DNA of 64,000 bases from Magnetococcales bacterium (GTDB lineage: Bacteria; Pseudomonadota; Magnetococcia; Magnetococcales; DC0425bin3): assembly GCA_015228935.1 (NCBI GenBank), contig JADGCO010000008.1, positions 1-64,000 of the forward strand, read 5' to 3'. Shown one piece after another: positions 25,601 to 34,514 of the stretch. A program made the position numbers and the translations under genes. Position 1 is the first letter of the stretch; each line of letters begins with the position of its first letter. The notes beneath the pieces were generated by a model. It was not told the origin of the DNA, made no database searches, and worked only from the letters and a program-made list of their open reading frames with translations.

Positions 25601-25903
25601 TCTGGGTTCGGCCACCCGATAGGTCACGGCAATGCGCGAGTTGGAGAGCAGATTGCCGATCAGGGCCACACAACCATGTTGGTCGAGCAATTTTTCAGCC
25701 GCCCCCACGGCACTGTGCGGCATACTGCCATCGTCCTCGATGACCAGGTGCAACGGCCTTCCCAATACACCGCCGGATTCGTTCACCTCCATGGCGGCCA
25801 CCTGTCCCGCCAGGGTAATCTCCGGGCCATAAATCCGCACCACCCCCGTCAAAGGTGGCATGAGGCCCAGGCGCACAGGATGGTTAAAAATTAAATTCTT
25901 CAT
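22601..25903 (-). CDS. hybrid histidine kinase with an AmiC-like ligand-binding domain
   Basis: The 1,100-residue protein has domains in this order: a type-I periplasmic-binding-protein fold (~8-380, [18 protein letters not shown], like AmiC/branched-chain amino acid or amide sensors), PAS (~400-510), HisKA with MSHEIRTP (H557), HATPase (N box [17 protein letters not shown]), receiver with D854 (FMDCEMP) and Hpt with H1044 (AAHTLKSSS). There is no signal peptide or membrane span, so the binding domain should be cytoplasmic, as in AmiC. The linker before Hpt holds a 23-residue duplicated unit ([18 protein letters not shown]). ATG 25903 lies inside the end of the upstream kinase gene (20-bp overlap), implying coupling. 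Ligand unknown. Confidence 0.9.
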   Translation of the reverse strand: MKNLIFNHPVRLGLMPPLTGVVRIYGPEITLAGQVAAMEVNESGGVLGRPLHLVIEDDGSMPHSAVGAAEKLLDQHGCVALIGNLLSNSRIAVTYRVAEPRKIPLLNFSFYEGSILSRYFFHFAALPNQQIEKMIPYMKEKYGPCMYFAGNNYEWPRGSIGAAQQVLLHAKGKVVGEEYFSIGVAREQIDSLLQQVAQSGADVFVPYFAGADQVLLLTRFAEMGLKSRMAVVMGHYDEMMASQLPSDVRDGHYSSNTYFMTVATEKNQEFLARLATMPGITGLWPQGNGILTNFGEGTYLCVKAFAQAANKAGSLDPEALVDALETLSISGPQGVVSMDPETHHAKVNTFLSRCNAAGEFSIVKSFGSIDPKIPERYSHLPINARAVREEDVRLQARIIEHMTEGVCLVRAEDGIIVFVNRGFEKMLACEKGEIMGKPISLIYAATDRTPRQIADEIMAHLFKKGVWEGDVLHVRKDGTPFWGHVSISTMTHAEHGEIWISLHQDISARKLAEEKLSQYRDNLEETVRKRTEELDLACHAAEAGARAKENFLVTMSHEIRTPMNGVLGMADLILKTSLTEQQRHYAETIHRSGHTLLRIINDILDFSKIQDGRFSPDILRFDLDVVIQDLCAMFLSRTRLGKLDFQCKMADGIPLHLLGDPHRLNQILYNLVGNAVKFTEKGSVTLAVDSMEERDVDVLLRFQIADTGIGISPEYQQHLFQTFSQEDSSITRRFGGTGLGLAITRKLVRLLDGNLWMESVPGQGSTFRFTVRFGKQQPGDQREFFTWSQKKPDASNLTRFEGHILLVEDNLVNQDVALETLKLLGCQVTVAGHGQQALTLIRDAVLSFDAVFMDCEMPILDGFETTRRLRAWEKQTGSLHTPVIALTAHVLPESQQRCRDAGMDDYLQKPFSQADMETILQRWLPRPARAPLSPDPGHNPVQAALPSTPPKSSPLSPDPGYNPVPASFSPASPVQNPASEHVLSLVPVLDRIAVDRILELARKGGTGLLGRMVEHYLVRTPKLLEELANALEKNDSDAVRIAAHTLKSSSLTMGAARLAELGRTMEAGHVDLVKVREYFRLSGPLYVEVKQALRDLCASD

Positions 25904-28595
25904 CACGCAAGGCCTGGGCAACCTCGGCAAAGAGAGATCTACACAACTGGAAATGTTGACGGACCATGCTCAGATTGGTGGCATTCTCCTCCATGGTCCG
26001 TGCCAGTTTGGCCAGACGTGCGGCACCCATGGTCAGGCTGGATGATTTCAGGGTATGAGCGGCAACCCGGACACCTTCAAGATTGTCCTGTGCCAAAGCC
26101 TGTTCCAGTTCAGCCAATAACTCCGGTGTCTGCACGAGAAAGTGATCAATCATTTTATCCAGAATGCCGTTGCCACCTTTACGGGATAATTCCTGGAGGC
26201 GTTTCAAGGCAACCTGGTCCAATACGGGATCAGATGGGAACAATTCTTTGTCGAAAGTGGCATGGTTCAATACGGAATCAGACGGCAATGTCTCTTCGCC
26301 AGCCGCAGCATCCGTTGCCGATACGACATCTGGCCTGTCCCGGGAAGGTTTCTGACACCGCTTCTGAGGCAACCATTGTTCCAACAAGGTTCCCAGGTCA
26401 GCCTGGCTGAACGGTTTTTGCAGATAATCATCCATCCCTGAATCACGGCATTTTTGCCGGGTTTCCTGCAACACGTGCGCCGTCAGGGCAATGACGGGAA
26501 TATGCGCCTTTCCTGCCTGTATCTCCCATTGCCGAATCTGTCGGGTTGTTTCATAGCCATCCAGGATCGGCATTTCGCAATCCATGAAGATGATATCAAG
26601 GAGACCATCGCTTGCCCGTACCTCAGCCAGGGCCTGCTGGCCATTACTGGCAACCGTGACCTGGCAACCAAACAGTTTCAGGATTTCCACAGCCACTTCC
26701 TGGTTGACGAGATTGTCCTCGACCAGGAGGATTCGCGCATCAAAATGACAGTTTTCCGGTATGGTTGGTTGATGTCCAGCCTGCCATGCGGAAATTTCAC
26801 TTTGATCTCCTGGCTGTTGCAGGCCAAAACGAATCGTGAACCGGAAAGTGGATCCCTGACCGGGAACACTTTCCACCGCCAACTCACCCTCCATGATGGC
26901 AATCAGCCGCAAGGTAATTGCCAATCCCAGCCCGGTTCCGCCAAACCGGCGCGAAAACGAAGGATCCTCCTGGGAAAATGCCTGGAACAGTTGGCCCTGA
27001 AATTCCGGGGAAATACCTATGCCCGTATCCGTGACCTGGAAACGCAACCGCACATCCACATCCCGCTTTTCCATGACCTCGACCAGCACGGCAACAGATC
27101 CCTTGTTGGTAAATTTGACCGCATTGCCCACGAGGTTGAGGAGGATCTGGTTCAGGCGATACGGATCCCCCAGGAGATAGTGTGGCACCCCTTCGGCAAT
27201 TTGAAAACTCAGTTGCAACCCTTTGGAACTGGCTTGTTCGGCCAAAATGCTGTTGATATCCTGGAAAATCTCATTCAAATCGAACCGAACGATATCCATG
27301 ATCAACCTGCCAGCCTGTATCTTGGAAAGATCCAGAATATCGTTGATGATGCGCAACAGGGTGCGCCCGGAACGGTGAATGGTTTCAATGAAATGACGCT
27401 GCCGTTTGCTCAGACGGGTGGTCAATACCAGGTCCGCCATTCCCAGGACCCCATTCATGGGCGTGCGGATTTCGTGGCTCATGGTGGCCAAAAAAGCCGT
27501 TTTGGCCTGGTTGGCAACTTCGGCAGCCTCCTTTGCCTGCTGTAATTCCAGCGTCCGACTCTGCACGGTCTGTTCGAGTTGTTCCATCATGGCTGCATGG
27601 GCAAGCAATTTTTCCCGCTGAGCATGCACCATTTGCCGCCAGAACATCCCAATGCTGGCAGAAATGATGACCACCGCAATGAGGGTCAACAGGCTGACCC
27701 AATAGATCAACTGATCAAGAGGTGCCATGATTTCATCCCGATCAATCTTGGCTATCAGAAACCAGGGAGTACCCGCAACAGGCCTGGTACTCGCAAACAC
27801 GGAGACATCGCGATAATCCATACCCTCAATGATCTGCACCTTGTTACTGAGAACGGCAGATACAGCCGGTATATTGGTCTTGTCGAGAGGATAACGCAGG
27901 ACAAACGCAGCATTGCGACGATGCCGCAGTTCATTGAGAAACAAAACCGTGTCATGATCACGTTTTACCAATAAAGTTTCGGCACTGGCACTAAGCGTCG
28001 GCCAGGTCTGGATCATGGAAAATAAAAAGGGGTCCGTTGGTATGGACAAAACCACGATCGCCACCCGTTGCTTTCCATCTGGCCCCATCAACGGCAAGGC
28101 ATAATCCATGTCAATATTTCCAGCAGCATCCTTATACAAATCACTGCGCTCAATTCGACCATTCTTCAAACTGTCCAACGCGGTCTGTTGCGAGACAGAC
28201 GTGAGATTGTCAACATGTTCCCCAATACCAATCACCTCCTGCCCGGAGGAATTCAAAACATGTGCTGAATGATAATATTTGGAGTTGGTAAACTGGGTCA
28301 ATTTTTTGGCAACAACCTGCTTCGAATCCGTATTGTCGGACAATACCAAACGTCTGGCATGCAGGGAAAACTCTTCATCGGAAGCCAAAAATTCAGCATC
28401 GGTTTGGCGCTCTGCAAGCCAGTTTTCAATCTGCACGGCTTTCAGCAAGGCAATTGCACTCAAGCCGTCGAAGGCTTTTTGCCGAATTTCAGGTCCATTG
28501 ATGCGCACAATGGTATAGGCAACCAGAGGCACAATCAGCAGCAGACCCAGGAATAAACCAATAAATTTGAAACGATCCTGCAATGCGATCATCAT
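25884..28595 (-). CDS. membrane hybrid histidine kinase with dCache-like sensor
   Basis: A 903-residue hybrid kinase: membrane helix 11-30, extracytoplasmic sensor (~31-295, dCache-like, with [18 protein letters not shown] and [14 protein letters not shown]), membrane helix ~297-318, coiled linker, HisKA with MSHEIRTP (H374), HATPase ([17 protein letters not shown]), a receiver with phosphoacceptor in [11 protein letters not shown], and a C-terminal Hpt with HTLKSSS. The catalytic part is very similar to that of the downstream kinase, so the pair probably arose by duplication. ATG 28595 has AGGGA about 8 bases upstream and is chosen over longer frames. It starts a three-gene unit ending in the HD-GYP regulator. 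Signal unknown. Confidence 0.9.
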   Translation of the reverse strand: MMIALQDRFKFIGLFLGLLLIVPLVAYTIVRINGPEIRQKAFDGLSAIALLKAVQIENWLAERQTDAEFLASDEEFSLHARRLVLSDNTDSKQVVAKKLTQFTNSKYYHSAHVLNSSGQEVIGIGEHVDNLTSVSQQTALDSLKNGRIERSDLYKDAAGNIDMDYALPLMGPDGKQRVAIVVLSIPTDPFLFSMIQTWPTLSASAETLLVKRDHDTVLFLNELRHRRNAAFVLRYPLDKTNIPAVSAVLSNKVQIIEGMDYRDVSVFASTRPVAGTPWFLIAKIDRDEIMAPLDQLIYWVSLLTLIAVVIISASIGMFWRQMVHAQREKLLAHAAMMEQLEQTVQSRTLELQQAKEAAEVANQAKTAFLATMSHEIRTPMNGVLGMADLVLTTRLSKRQRHFIETIHRSGRTLLRIINDILDLSKIQAGRLIMDIVRFDLNEIFQDINSILAEQASSKGLQLSFQIAEGVPHYLLGDPYRLNQILLNLVGNAVKFTNKGSVAVLVEVMEKRDVDVRLRFQVTDTGIGISPEFQGQLFQAFSQEDPSFSRRFGGTGLGLAITLRLIAIMEGELAVESVPGQGSTFRFTIRFGLQQPGDQSEISAWQAGHQPTIPENCHFDARILLVEDNLVNQEVAVEILKLFGCQVTVASNGQQALAEVRASDGLLDIIFMDCEMPILDGYETTRQIRQWEIQAGKAHIPVIALTAHVLQETRQKCRDSGMDDYLQKPFSQADLGTLLEQWLPQKRCQKPSRDRPDVVSATDAAAGEETLPSDSVLNHATFDKELFPSDPVLDQVALKRLQELSRKGGNGILDKMIDHFLVQTPELLAELEQALAQDNLEGVRVAAHTLKSSSLTMGAARLAKLARTMEENATNLSMVRQHFQLCRSLFAEVAQALRDEEFNF

Positions 28596-28799
28596 GGAGT
28601 CCCTGGGAAAATCCCAGTCTGTACTGTCAGCCATACTGCGGATTGACCATTTTTCCTTTCTGGAAAAGACGATATTATGCCCTACGGTGGCATAATCAAG
28701 TCTTGAACGCAAATTAAACTATTTTATGTATGGGTAAACCATGGATCAGGACTCCACCTCGAATCCCACCTGGGATAAAGAGAGGAGCAGAGAGGAAAC

Positions 28800-30068
28800 A
28801 TGAACGAGATCATGGAGCTTGTCGAAAAAACCTGCCAGCAGGCACGCCATGGTGCCCGGCTGTTGGTGCGGAGTTCCGGTGCGGCCCGCAATCGGGCGCT
28901 GGAAATGATGGCCGATACGCTGGTGGCCCAAAGCACGGAATTGCAGACCCGGAATCGCCTGGATCTGGACAATGCCGAAAAAAACGGCCTGAGTCCGGCC
29001 ATGATCGACCGGTTGCGGCTGACCGGACCCCGCATCCGCGACATGGCGGAAGGTTTGCGGCAGGTGGCGGCCCTTCCCGATCCGGTGGGCGAAATCACCG
29101 AAATTCGCACCCGGCCCAACGGCATGCGGGTAGGACGCATGCGCATGCCCCTGGGCGTCATCGGCATCATCTATGAGTCCCGCCCCAATGTCACCGCCGA
29201 TGCCGCCGGCTTGTGCGTCAAATCCGGCAATGCCGTCATTTTGCGTGGCGGCTCGGAGGCTTTCCACTCCAACCGGGCCATTGCCTCCTGCCTGGCCCAG
29301 GGCCTGGAAGGGGCCGGGCTGCCGGGCGAAGCGATCCGCTTCATCGACACCGTGGATCGTGCTGCCGTCGGTGCCCTGCTGCAAAGCGACCGGTATGTGG
29401 ACGTGATCATTCCCCGAGGTGGCAAAGGGTTGATTTCACGCATCATGGCCGAGTCACGCATCCCGATCATCAAACATTTGGACGGCATTTGTCATGTCTT
29501 TGTGGACGCCTCCGCCGATCTGGCCATGGCCGAAGAGGTGGTCTTCAACAGCAAGATGCAACGCACCGGCGTCTGCAATGCCGCCGAAACCCTGTTGATT
29601 CATGCCGCCGTGGCGGAAACCTTTCTGCCTGTCATGGCCCGGCGTCTGACTGCCGCCGGTTGTGAGCTGCGCGGCTGTCCGGCAACCCAAAAAATATTGA
29701 CGGGTGTGACGCCGGTCACCCCGGCCACGGCCCAGGATTGGGATACCGAACATTTGGCCGCCATTCTGTCGGTGCGGGTGGTCCCCGACCTGGATGCGGC
29801 CCTGGAACATATCGATCTGCACTCCTCCCGCCATACCGAGGTGATTCTGACCCGCGATCACCCCCGGGCCATGCGTTTTTTGCAGGAAGTGGACTCTTCA
29901 GCGGTCATGGTCAATGCCTCCAGCCGGTTCAATGACGGCTTTCAATTCGGACTCGGAGCGGAAATGGGCATCTCGACCGATAAACTGCATGTCCGGGGTC
30001 CCGTGGGTCTGGAGGGTCTGACCAGCCTGAAATATATCGTCCTGGGCGATGGTCAACTCCGTCAATAA
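28800..30068 (+). CDS. proA: gamma-glutamyl phosphate reductase
   Basis: A 422-residue aldehyde-dehydrogenase-fold enzyme reducing gamma-glutamyl phosphate to glutamate semialdehyde in proline synthesis. Characteristic stretches include GVIGIIYESRPNVTADAAGLC, GNAVILRGGSEA, the catalytic cysteine region RTGVCNAAETLL (~257), and the C-terminal SSAVMVNASSRFNDGFQFGLGAEMGIST. The ATG at 28800 has AGAGGA about 4 bases upstream. It heads a tight unit with nadD, rsfS and rlmH, a common arrangement in proteobacteria. Length is normal. Confidence 0.95.
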   Translation: MNEIMELVEKTCQQARHGARLLVRSSGAARNRALEMMADTLVAQSTELQTRNRLDLDNAEKNGLSPAMIDRLRLTGPRIRDMAEGLRQVAALPDPVGEITEIRTRPNGMRVGRMRMPLGVIGIIYESRPNVTADAAGLCVKSGNAVILRGGSEAFHSNRAIASCLAQGLEGAGLPGEAIRFIDTVDRAAVGALLQSDRYVDVIIPRGGKGLISRIMAESRIPIIKHLDGICHVFVDASADLAMAEEVVFNSKMQRTGVCNAAETLLIHAAVAETFLPVMARRLTAAGCELRGCPATQKILTGVTPVTPATAQDWDTEHLAAILSVRVVPDLDAALEHIDLHSSRHTEVILTRDHPRAMRFLQEVDSSAVMVNASSRFNDGFQFGLGAEMGISTDKLHVRGPVGLEGLTSLKYIVLGDGQLRQ

Positions 30069-30089
30069 TCCTCTCGACCGGTCTGAATC

Positions 30090-30734
30090 ATGACCTCGCG
30101 TATCGGCATTCTGGGTGGTACATTCAATCCGCCCCATTTCGGTCACCTGCGCTCGGCCCTGGAAGCCCGGGAAATTCTGGGACTGGAGCAGGTGTTGTTT
30201 CTCCCTTCCGGTCGGCACCCCTTCAAAAGGGACCCGCGCCTGGTGGCAACCCACCACCGCCTGGCCATGACCCGCCTGGCCATTGCCGCAGAACCGGAAT
30301 TTGCCTTGTGTTCCCTGGAGGCCGATCAGGAACAGACCGCCTTTACCTGTGATACCCTGACCACACTCGGCCACTCCTATCCGGAGAAAGAGTTGGTGTT
30401 TTTGTTCGGTGCCGATCTGTTGGCGGAAATGCACCTCTGGAAAGGATGGCAACAGCTCATCCAGTTGGCACATTTGTGTGTCCTGGTCCGCCCCGGATTT
30501 CAGGGTGCCTTGACCCAAACCCAGGCTGGGCAGCACTTTGCATCGGCCCGGGTCCAGACCGCCGCAGACATGCGCCGGCAGGCGACCGGGCATTGCTTTC
30601 TGGTGTTGCCGGTGACCATGCTGGAGATCAGCTCGACGGATTTGCGGCAACGCCAGCAAACAGGACGTTCCCTGCGCTATCTGACCCCCCAGGCCGTGGT
30701 GGACTATATCGCCAGGCAGGGACTTTATGAATAA
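30090..30734 (+). CDS. nadD: nicotinate-nucleotide adenylyltransferase
   Basis: A 214-residue nucleotidyltransferase with the GGTFNPPHFGHL signature at residues 9-20 and the C-terminal ISSTDLRQRQQTGRSLRYLTPQAV, corresponding to the ISSTxIR motif. NadD adenylates nicotinate mononucleotide in NAD synthesis. It starts 21 bp after proA and is followed 15 bp later by rsfS, the usual neighbour. Length and motifs are normal. Confidence 0.95.
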   Translation: MTSRIGILGGTFNPPHFGHLRSALEAREILGLEQVLFLPSGRHPFKRDPRLVATHHRLAMTRLAIAAEPEFALCSLEADQEQTAFTCDTLTTLGHSYPEKELVFLFGADLLAEMHLWKGWQQLIQLAHLCVLVRPGFQGALTQTQAGQHFASARVQTAADMRRQATGHCFLVLPVTMLEISSTDLRQRQQTGRSLRYLTPQAVVDYIARQGLYE

Positions 30735-30749
30735 TTTTTTGGAGGAATC

Positions 30750-31187
30750 GTGATCACTATGGACAGTCCGGACATGGCAGCAACCCTCGAACACCTTCTG
30801 GATGAAAAAAAAGCCCAGGAGATCACCCGGATCGATCTGCGCGGACGGTCACCGTTCACGGATTTTTTTCTCATTGCCACCGGCACTTCCGAAACCCATG
30901 TGCGCTCCATGGCCATGGAAGTGGATCGTTTTGCCAGTCAGGCCAAAATCCAGGGGTTGGGCATGGCCGGCATGGAGGCCGGACAGTGGGTTTTGATCGA
31001 TCTGGGCGATGTGGTGATCCACCTGTTCCAGCGCGAAACACGGGCCTTTTACAATCTGGAAAAACTCTGGAGTCCGGAAAGCCTGGCCATCGATGACCAA
31101 TTGGCCAACGCTCTTCCAGATCAGGATGGCCCCCGCAAGGCCTCTTTCCAGGAACGTTTGACCTCGTTTCAGGGTGGTGCCGCTTGA
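30750..31187 (+). CDS. rsfS: ribosome silencing factor RsfS
   Basis: A 145-residue RsfS/Iojap protein (core ~10-115). Diagnostic stretches are DLRGRSPFTDFFLIATGTSETHV, GQWVLIDLGDVVIHLF and ETRAFYNLEKLW. It binds uL14 of the 50S subunit and blocks subunit joining in starvation. The C-terminal ~30 residues are a non-conserved tail. Start is a GTG at 30750 with GGAGG just upstream; an ATG five codons in would also work. Its TGA overlaps the next start (TTGA), coupling rlmH. Confidence 0.93.
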   Translation: MITMDSPDMAATLEHLLDEKKAQEITRIDLRGRSPFTDFFLIATGTSETHVRSMAMEVDRFASQAKIQGLGMAGMEAGQWVLIDLGDVVIHLFQRETRAFYNLEKLWSPESLAIDDQLANALPDQDGPRKASFQERLTSFQGGAA

Positions 31188-31657
31188 AATTTCATATCCT
31201 GGCCGTGGGTCGCGGCATGCCCGCACCGGTCCGGGATCTGGTGCTGGATTATAAAAATCGCCTGGAACGGTTTGCGCCGGTTGCATTGCATGAGGTTGCC
31301 GAAGCCAAACGCAATCCGGCCCAAAAAGGCGACCCGCAAGCCATGGCCATGGAGGCCGAACGCATCCGCCGCCTGCTGCCGAAAGCGGCGCTGATGGTGC
31401 CCCTGGACAGCCAGGGCCGCACCCTGACCTCACTGGAACTTGCGCAGACGTTGCGCCATTTACAGGAAGATGCCGTCAGGGAAATCTTTTTTTTGATCGG
31501 TGGACCCGATGGACTCGATCCGGATTTGTTGACACAAGGTTCCTGGCGGCTGTCGTTCGGTCCCATGACCTTTCCGCACATGTTGATGCGCGTTCTGCTC
31601 CTGGAACAGTTGTTCCGGGCCATGACCATTTTGCAAGGCGTTCCCTACCACCGGTAA
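31184..31657 (+). CDS. rlmH: 23S rRNA pseudouridine-1915 N3-methyltransferase
   Basis: A 157-residue SPOUT methyltransferase. It has FHILAVGRGMPAPVRDL at the start, the knot motif FLIGGPDGLDPDL (~105) and the ending RVLLLEQLFRAMTILQGVPYHR, near-invariant in RlmH. It methylates pseudouridine 1915 in 23S rRNA helix 69. The TTG start shares bases with the rsfS stop. It is the last gene of the proA-nadD-rsfS-rlmH unit, with a strong hairpin about 10 bp after the stop. Confidence 0.95.
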   Translation: MKFHILAVGRGMPAPVRDLVLDYKNRLERFAPVALHEVAEAKRNPAQKGDPQAMAMEAERIRRLLPKAALMVPLDSQGRTLTSLELAQTLRHLQEDAVREIFFLIGGPDGLDPDLLTQGSWRLSFGPMTFPHMLMRVLLLEQLFRAMTILQGVPYHR

Positions 31658-31667
31658 ACCGTGCGTT

Positions 31668-31696
31668 CGGGGGAGGTGCCCAGGACACCTCCCCCG
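31668..31696. terminator. strong hairpin between convergent rlmH and cytochrome c genes
   Basis: GGGGGAGGTG (31669-31678) pairs perfectly with CACCTCCCCC (31686-31695) around a 7-base loop, with one more C-G pair outside. A short T-rich stretch follows on the plus strand (GTTCTTCCTC). Position between convergent genes fits a bidirectional terminator. Confidence 0.8.
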
Positions 31697-31714
31697 TTCT
31701 TCCTCTGGGGAAGA

Positions 31715-32104
31715 TTACTTCATGGTGTTGAGGTAGGCGATCACGTTATCGCGCTCAGCGGCATCTTTCAGACCGGGGAAGGTCATCTTGGTCTTGGGAA
31801 CAACTTTCTTCGGATCTTCGAGGTATTTGCCAAGGGTGGCATCATCCCAGGTCAGGCCGGCTTTCACCATGTCTTCGGTGTATTTGCCGGTGTAGGAGGC
31901 ACTCTTGCCAGCGCCAGCTCCGGAAATCGCAAACAGGTTGGGTCCGACTTTGGCGGGACCACCTTTTTCGGCGGTATGGCAGACGAAGCATTTGGTCTTG
32001 AACACCTGGGCTCCAGCGGCAGCATCACCGGCGGCCTGGGCGGACTGTCCGGCCATGACAAATGCAGCCGCGGCACCGAGAACCAACAAAGATTTGATTT
32101 TCAT
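31715..32104 (-). CDS. soluble class I cytochrome c
   Basis: A 129-residue periplasmic monohaem cytochrome c. The signal peptide is MKIKSLLVLGAAAAFVMAG, cleaved near QSAQA (~24). The mature domain has one CFVCH haem site (~residues 39-43), a glycine- and proline-rich loop (GPNLFAISG) and a methionine ligand in KTKMTFPGLKD. The C-terminal helix DNVIAYLNTMK matches cytochrome c2/c550 proteins. It would shuttle electrons between bc1-type donors and oxidases. A strong ribosome site (AGAGGAG) precedes the ATG at 32104. It is convergent with rlmH. Confidence 0.92.
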   Translation of the reverse strand: MKIKSLLVLGAAAAFVMAGQSAQAAGDAAAGAQVFKTKCFVCHTAEKGGPAKVGPNLFAISGAGAGKSASYTGKYTEDMVKAGLTWDDATLGKYLEDPKKVVPKTKMTFPGLKDAAERDNVIAYLNTMK

Positions 32105-32363
32105 TTTAACTCCTCTGCTGAACGTGAATATAATGAAACCGTCTCTCCATCTCTGGTGGAGTTCAAACTGCCCATTGAGTGGGCAGGGGTGGGAAAAAGT
32201 TCATTCCCAACCATTCCAAAACGCTCTGCCGTCACTCCCCGGGAACAGGGCAGAAAGCAAAGACCGCATCCTCTGGTGAACCATTCTGAAACGCCTGGTA
32301 CTCAAGGGTGTAGGCCGAGGCCGATCTTGAGCGGACAGGAGTCAAGCGAGGAAAATTCCGACG

Positions 32364-32729
32364 ATGAAACCCTTGAAACCGATGCATCATACATTCATTT
32401 CATCACTTTTTCTGGCCTGCTGGATGCCGGTTCTGGCCGGGGCCTATTGCATCGAGAACACCACGTCCGTGCCCCTGCACATTCAGTCACTGGACTCAGG
32501 GGTGTTCACAGCGGACGCGGCCCCGGGAGGCCAGACATGTTGCCAGGAAGCAGAATGTATTGGCAACAAACGCCCCGACACTCTCGTCCTGATAGTAACC
32601 GGTTACGTGCCTGTCGGTCAAGTCAAGCCGGGTTGGCATGCCGAATGCCGGATCCGTCTCCAGTCCGGCAGCCGGGTTCAGGTGCGCGGCAACAAGGAAC
32701 GTATTGAATGTGAACGTCAAGAACCTTGA
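32364..32729 (+). CDS. small exported cysteine-rich protein, unknown
   Basis: A 121-residue ORF with an N-terminal signal-like stretch (FISSLFLACWMPVLAGA, ~11-27). The mature part carries six cysteines (including CIENT, TCCQEAECIG, ECRIR, ECERQ), suggesting disulfide bonds in the periplasm or outside. No family recognised. It precedes the ECF sigma gene by ~160 bp on the same strand and could belong to its regulon, but nothing proves this. The start could be ATG 32364 or the in-frame ATG at 32382. Expression and start are not certain. Confidence 0.5.
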   Translation: MKPLKPMHHTFISSLFLACWMPVLAGAYCIENTTSVPLHIQSLDSGVFTADAAPGGQTCCQEAECIGNKRPDTLVLIVTGYVPVGQVKPGWHAECRIRLQSGSRVQVRGNKERIECERQEP

Positions 32730-32815
32730 AAATTTTCACGGTGTTTGTTAACATCGTGGCCGATACCTTTTGGGGGGGGAGCGTCTCTTCGGATTGCACG
32801 GAGAGCAACGTCACC

Positions 32816-32893
32816 ATGGTCTGGTCAATGACGGAATATTTTGCTTCCGGATTCAAAAAGGTGCAGTGGATGACGTGTGAGGCAGGTCGGTGA
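32816..32893 (+). CDS. possible 25-residue leader ORF coupled to the sigma gene
   Basis: An ATG at 32816, with GGAGAG 10-11 bases upstream, opens a 25-codon frame (beginning MVWSMTEYFASG) whose TGA overlaps the GTG start of the sigma factor (GTGA, 32890-32893). Such stop-start overlaps usually mean translational coupling. A frame this short can occur by chance, so this is only a candidate leader peptide. Confidence 0.3.
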   Translation: MVWSMTEYFASGFKKVQWMTCEAGR

Positions 32894-33465
32894 ACACGGA
32901 TCCCGATGCAGAGCTGGTCCGACGGGCGGCAGGTGGTGATTTGCAGGCCTATACCAGTCTGGTGCAACGTTTGCAACCACGGGTGCTGCGGTTTATTTTT
33001 CGCCATATCGGCGGAACCCAGGACTCCGAGGACCTGACCCAGGAAACCTTCATCGAGGTCTTCCGGAAACTGAAGACTTTCCAGGGGAATTCAAGATTTT
33101 CCACCTGGGTCCTCGGCATTGCCCGCAACATTTCCCTCAACCACATGCATCGCTCGCCCGATTTTCGGGTCCAAACCACCACCGAAGAGGCCCTGATGGA
33201 TCTTCCCTGTCTGGAGCCAGGTCCGGATGAACGTCTTGCCATGCAAACCCGTATCAAAGTCCTGCGCCAGGGATTCGATACGTACCTGACCCCGGAACTG
33301 CGCGAAGCCATGGTCATGGTCTCCCTGGAGGGTTTGAGTTACCAGGACGCGGCCGCCATCTGCAACATACCGGTCGGCACCATGAAAACCCGGGTCTTCC
33401 GGGCCAGAAAACTGCTACGGGATGGCCTGGAACAGGAAGGCAAACTCGATCTGTTTCTCTCCTGA
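32890..33465 (+). CDS. ECF-family RNA polymerase sigma factor
   Basis: A 191-residue sigma-70-family factor of the ECF (RpoE-like) group. Region 2 (~10-80) includes AYTSLVQRLQPRVLRFIFRH, the DSEDLTQETFIEVFRKL segment and FSTWVLGIARNISLNH; region 4 (~130-185) has LRREAMVM-type spacing and the helix-turn-helix LSYQDAAAICNIPVGTMKTRVFRAR. GTG start at 32890, with GAGG about 10 bases upstream. The membrane protein encoded next is a likely anti-sigma. No promoter matching an ECF consensus was recognised, so autoregulation is unproven. Confidence 0.92.
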   Translation: MNTDPDAELVRRAAGGDLQAYTSLVQRLQPRVLRFIFRHIGGTQDSEDLTQETFIEVFRKLKTFQGNSRFSTWVLGIARNISLNHMHRSPDFRVQTTTEEALMDLPCLEPGPDERLAMQTRIKVLRQGFDTYLTPELREAMVMVSLEGLSYQDAAAICNIPVGTMKTRVFRARKLLRDGLEQEGKLDLFLS

Positions 33466-33497
33466 CGATCACCTGATGATCACCTGACGATTACTCC
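33462..33497 (+). repeat. short tandem repeat at the sigma gene stop
   Basis: Three near-copies of a 12-base unit (CTGACGATCAC, CTGATGATCAC, CTGACGATTAC) start at the stop codon of the sigma gene and run into the intergenic region. A small slippage duplication. Confidence 0.7.
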
Positions 33498-33648
33498 GTC
33501 GGATCATGTGCCGATTGTGCGGAAATTTTTTGGACAATTTGCACGACTTCCGAGTGAACCAAAGATGGAACATGGGTTACCAAACAGGTAGGGCAGTGCA
33601 GAACGCCCGATTTCAATACGCTGTGAATGCCGGGAGCTTTGGCAAAAG

Positions 33649-34449
33649 ATGAAAGACCTTGATGCAATCCGGGAAATGATGAGCCGTGGTCTGGATGCCG
33701 ATCTGGACCGAACGGAAATCCGTCGTCTCTTTCTCATGGTGGCCCGTGATGAAACCGTCCGCAAAGAGATGGAAGAGATGGCTGTCCTGGAAGAAGCCCT
33801 GGCAGGAATGGCCCGGGAGTCCGCCCAGCCGGTTGCGCTTCCCGATATTTCCGGACGTGTGCGTGCCGCATTGCAAGCCCCTGCGACCCGTCCCCTGTCA
33901 ATCTTCCCTGCCTGGCTGGAGCCGTTGCGTTCCTTCGCCGGGACGGCCTTTTCCAGACTGAAAGAGATGAACCGGTGGCAGCTTTCCATTGGCACCGGAT
34001 TGGCCGTGGCTGCCCTGGCCATGTTTGTCATCGTGCCACTCTGGAGTCGTCCGAGCCAGGGCGATGGTCCCCGACTGGTCGTCCACGATCTTCAGTTCAT
34101 CGATGCCCAGCCCCGCGTTGCCTGGACCAATCAATTCATTGTCCCCCCCGGCGGCGACACGCACCTTGTCCTGAAACTGGCCGATGAAAAGCTCATCCGC
34201 ATCCAGTTTCAGTCCGTCGAATCGACCACGGTGCGGGTCATCCACGATACACCGGGATCCATGCGGGGTTCGACCAGTGAGTTTACGGTTGATGGCATTG
34301 GTTATGCCACCCTGCGCCGTCCGCGGACCGGTGACGGTGTGGTGGTCCAGAATCAGGGTGCGGTCCCTCTGGTGGTCTATCTGCAAGTGACAGGTTCCGA
34401 TGGAACCATTTTCAGTCACACCCCGAAGGATCGCCGTCACGCCCTCTGA
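33649..34449 (+). CDS. single-span membrane protein, putative anti-sigma factor
   Basis: A 266-residue bitopic protein. The N-terminal ~80 residues are soluble, acidic and helical (AIREMMSRGLDADLDRTEIRRLF, EEMAVLEEALAGM), like the sigma-binding part of RseA-type anti-sigmas. A membrane helix is at ~120-138 (IGTGLAVAALAMFVIVPLW) and a beta-rich periplasmic domain of ~125 residues follows (HDLQFIDAQPRVAWTNQFIVPPGG). The zinc motif HxxxCxxC of many anti-sigmas is absent. Position 183 bp after an ECF sigma gene and the topology support anti-sigma function, which would release the sigma on envelope stress. Not proven by a conserved motif. Confidence 0.65.
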   Translation: MKDLDAIREMMSRGLDADLDRTEIRRLFLMVARDETVRKEMEEMAVLEEALAGMARESAQPVALPDISGRVRAALQAPATRPLSIFPAWLEPLRSFAGTAFSRLKEMNRWQLSIGTGLAVAALAMFVIVPLWSRPSQGDGPRLVVHDLQFIDAQPRVAWTNQFIVPPGGDTHLVLKLADEKLIRIQFQSVESTTVRVIHDTPGSMRGSTSEFTVDGIGYATLRRPRTGDGVVVQNQGAVPLVVYLQVTGSDGTIFSHTPKDRRHAL

Positions 34450-34493
34450 TTATTTCCTGTTACACCCCGCAGGATCGCCGCCACGCCCTCTGA
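34417..34493 (+). repeat. 44-bp tandem duplication at the anti-sigma gene stop
   Basis: A ~33-base core (ACACCCCGAAGGATCGCC and following, through CACGCCCTCTGA) is repeated with period 44, the second copy at ~34462-34493 in the intergenic region. The gene's own stop TGA lies at 34447-34449 and its duplicate at 34491-34493. Confidence 0.85.
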
Positions 34494-34514
34494 CCGTCTC
34501 CTCCCGCTTGCGGT

